A stretch of 64,000 bases of DNA from DASXHY01 sp036272195. Lineage in GTDB: Bacteria; Verrucomicrobiota; Verrucomicrobiia; Limisphaerales; DASXHY01. Positions 63,633-64,000 of the stretch are shown one piece after another. The stretch is from assembly GCA_036272195.1 (NCBI GenBank), contig DATAZE010000049.1, positions 124,001-188,000 of the forward strand, in the 5' to 3' direction. The translations under genes were made by a program, and so were the position numbers. Numbering within the stretch: the stretch's first letter is position 1; each line of letters begins with the position of its first letter. Below the pieces are notes generated by a model. That model was not told the DNA's origin. It was given only the letters and a program-made list of their open reading frames with translations, and did no database searches.

Positions 63633-64000
63633 ATGAAGTTTAATAAATGGACATTAGGGTTAGCAGCAGTCGGTCTGGTCAGTTTGAACTCCGCCGCTAA
63701 TGCGGACGATGCAGCACCTGCATCGACCGTGTTGACGGCCCTTTCTTCAACTACGCTCAGCGGGTACGTCGATACGTCGGCCCAATGGAACCTGGGCACG
63801 GGAAATGCCAATACCCCCCGCACCACGTTCGGCGGCGCGGGCAAAGCGGACGGCTTCAATCTGAATGTCGTTCAGCTCTCGCTCGATAAACCGCTTGACG
63901 AAAGCGAATGGGCGTCTGGCTATCATGTCGACCTATGGTTGGGACCCGATGCGGGTGGCCTCGGCACCCAATCCAGCGGGTTTGGTGAGTCCGGCGGAAG
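63633..64000 (+). CDS. Outer-membrane porin, BBP2/OmpL-like, 3' end missing
   Basis: The first 122 codons of an exported porin that runs off the window. A strong ribosome site GGAGG (63622-63626) precedes ATG 63633. The signal peptide is KFNKWTLGLAAVGLVSLNSAANA, with cleavage near residue 24. The mature part begins with STTLSGYVDTSAQWNLGTGN, the N-terminal strand pattern of the putative beta-barrel porin-2 family, and continues with short amphipathic strands (FNLNVVQLSLDKPL, YHVDLWLGPD). Substrate unknown. Confidence 0.82.
   Translation, partial: MKFNKWTLGLAAVGLVSLNSAANADDAAPASTVLTALSSTTLSGYVDTSAQWNLGTGNANTPRTTFGGAGKADGFNLNVVQLSLDKPLDESEWASGYHVDLWLGPDAGGLGTQSSGFGESGG

Overview
The window reads as chromosomal DNA of a Gram-negative bacterium of the PVC superphylum, most likely Verrucomicrobiota near Pedosphaera/Limisphaerales. 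This rests on several things in the sequence: two H-X9-DG type pseudopilins, an lpxA, a futalosine-pathway mqnC, a GreA factor with a very long N-terminal extension, outer-membrane barrel proteins, and many REP-like palindromes and heptamer tandem repeats. It is a call by gene content; no rRNA gene is present. No tRNA, rRNA, CRISPR array, IS transposase or prophage was seen.

Layout. 1-10.5 kb: end of an AI-2E permease, a methyltransferase, a ParE/RelE-type toxin-antitoxin pair, HAD phosphatases, prfA, rpmE, ychF, a broken lipoprotein gene, and the rplU-rpmA-obgE ribosome cluster. 10.5-20 kb: a 1445-residue bifunctional glycogen debranching enzyme, rsmB, the extended GreA, and a secreted protein of unknown function. 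20-28 kb: moeA, a PilB/GspE ATPase with a detached TPR-MshEN partner, a pseudopilin, and an ECF sigma/anti-sigma pair. 28-36.4 kb: lpxA, a Deg protease, mqnC, then a CHASE2 adenylate cyclase divergent from a FecR-domain protein and an outer-membrane barrel, followed by a glycosyltransferase. 36.4-45.4 kb: AmpG-like permease, DUF2182 membrane protein, ileS, and a coupled operon of uncharacterised membrane proteins. 45.6-52 kb: hisD-hisC-dprA, a response regulator, an anion permease. 52-57 kb: a giant CheB/CheR/PAS/histidine kinase locus split by a frameshift, with its own response regulator. 57-64 kb: a secreted calpain-like protease with an EF-hand, a VOC protein, an OmpA protein, a second pseudopilin, class II aldolase, gspF/pilC, and the start of a porin.

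How the genes fit together. Type II secretion/type IV pilus parts (pilB-like, TPR-MshEN, gspF, two pseudopilins) are scattered rather than in one operon. Signalling is rich: a cAMP cyclase with a periplasmic sensor, an ECF system, and a chemotaxis-like hybrid kinase with Rcp1-type receivers. Translation and ribosome assembly genes form the housekeeping backbone.

Most unusual points: (i) heptamer tandem arrays inside the coding regions of hisC and the debranching enzyme; (ii) several dispersed palindrome families, one inserted in frame in rsmB and one forming the C-terminus of the permease; (iii) the CHASE2-cyclase/FecR/barrel cluster; (iv) the EF-hand calpain; (v) disrupted reading frames at the CheB/CheR joint and in a lipoprotein gene.
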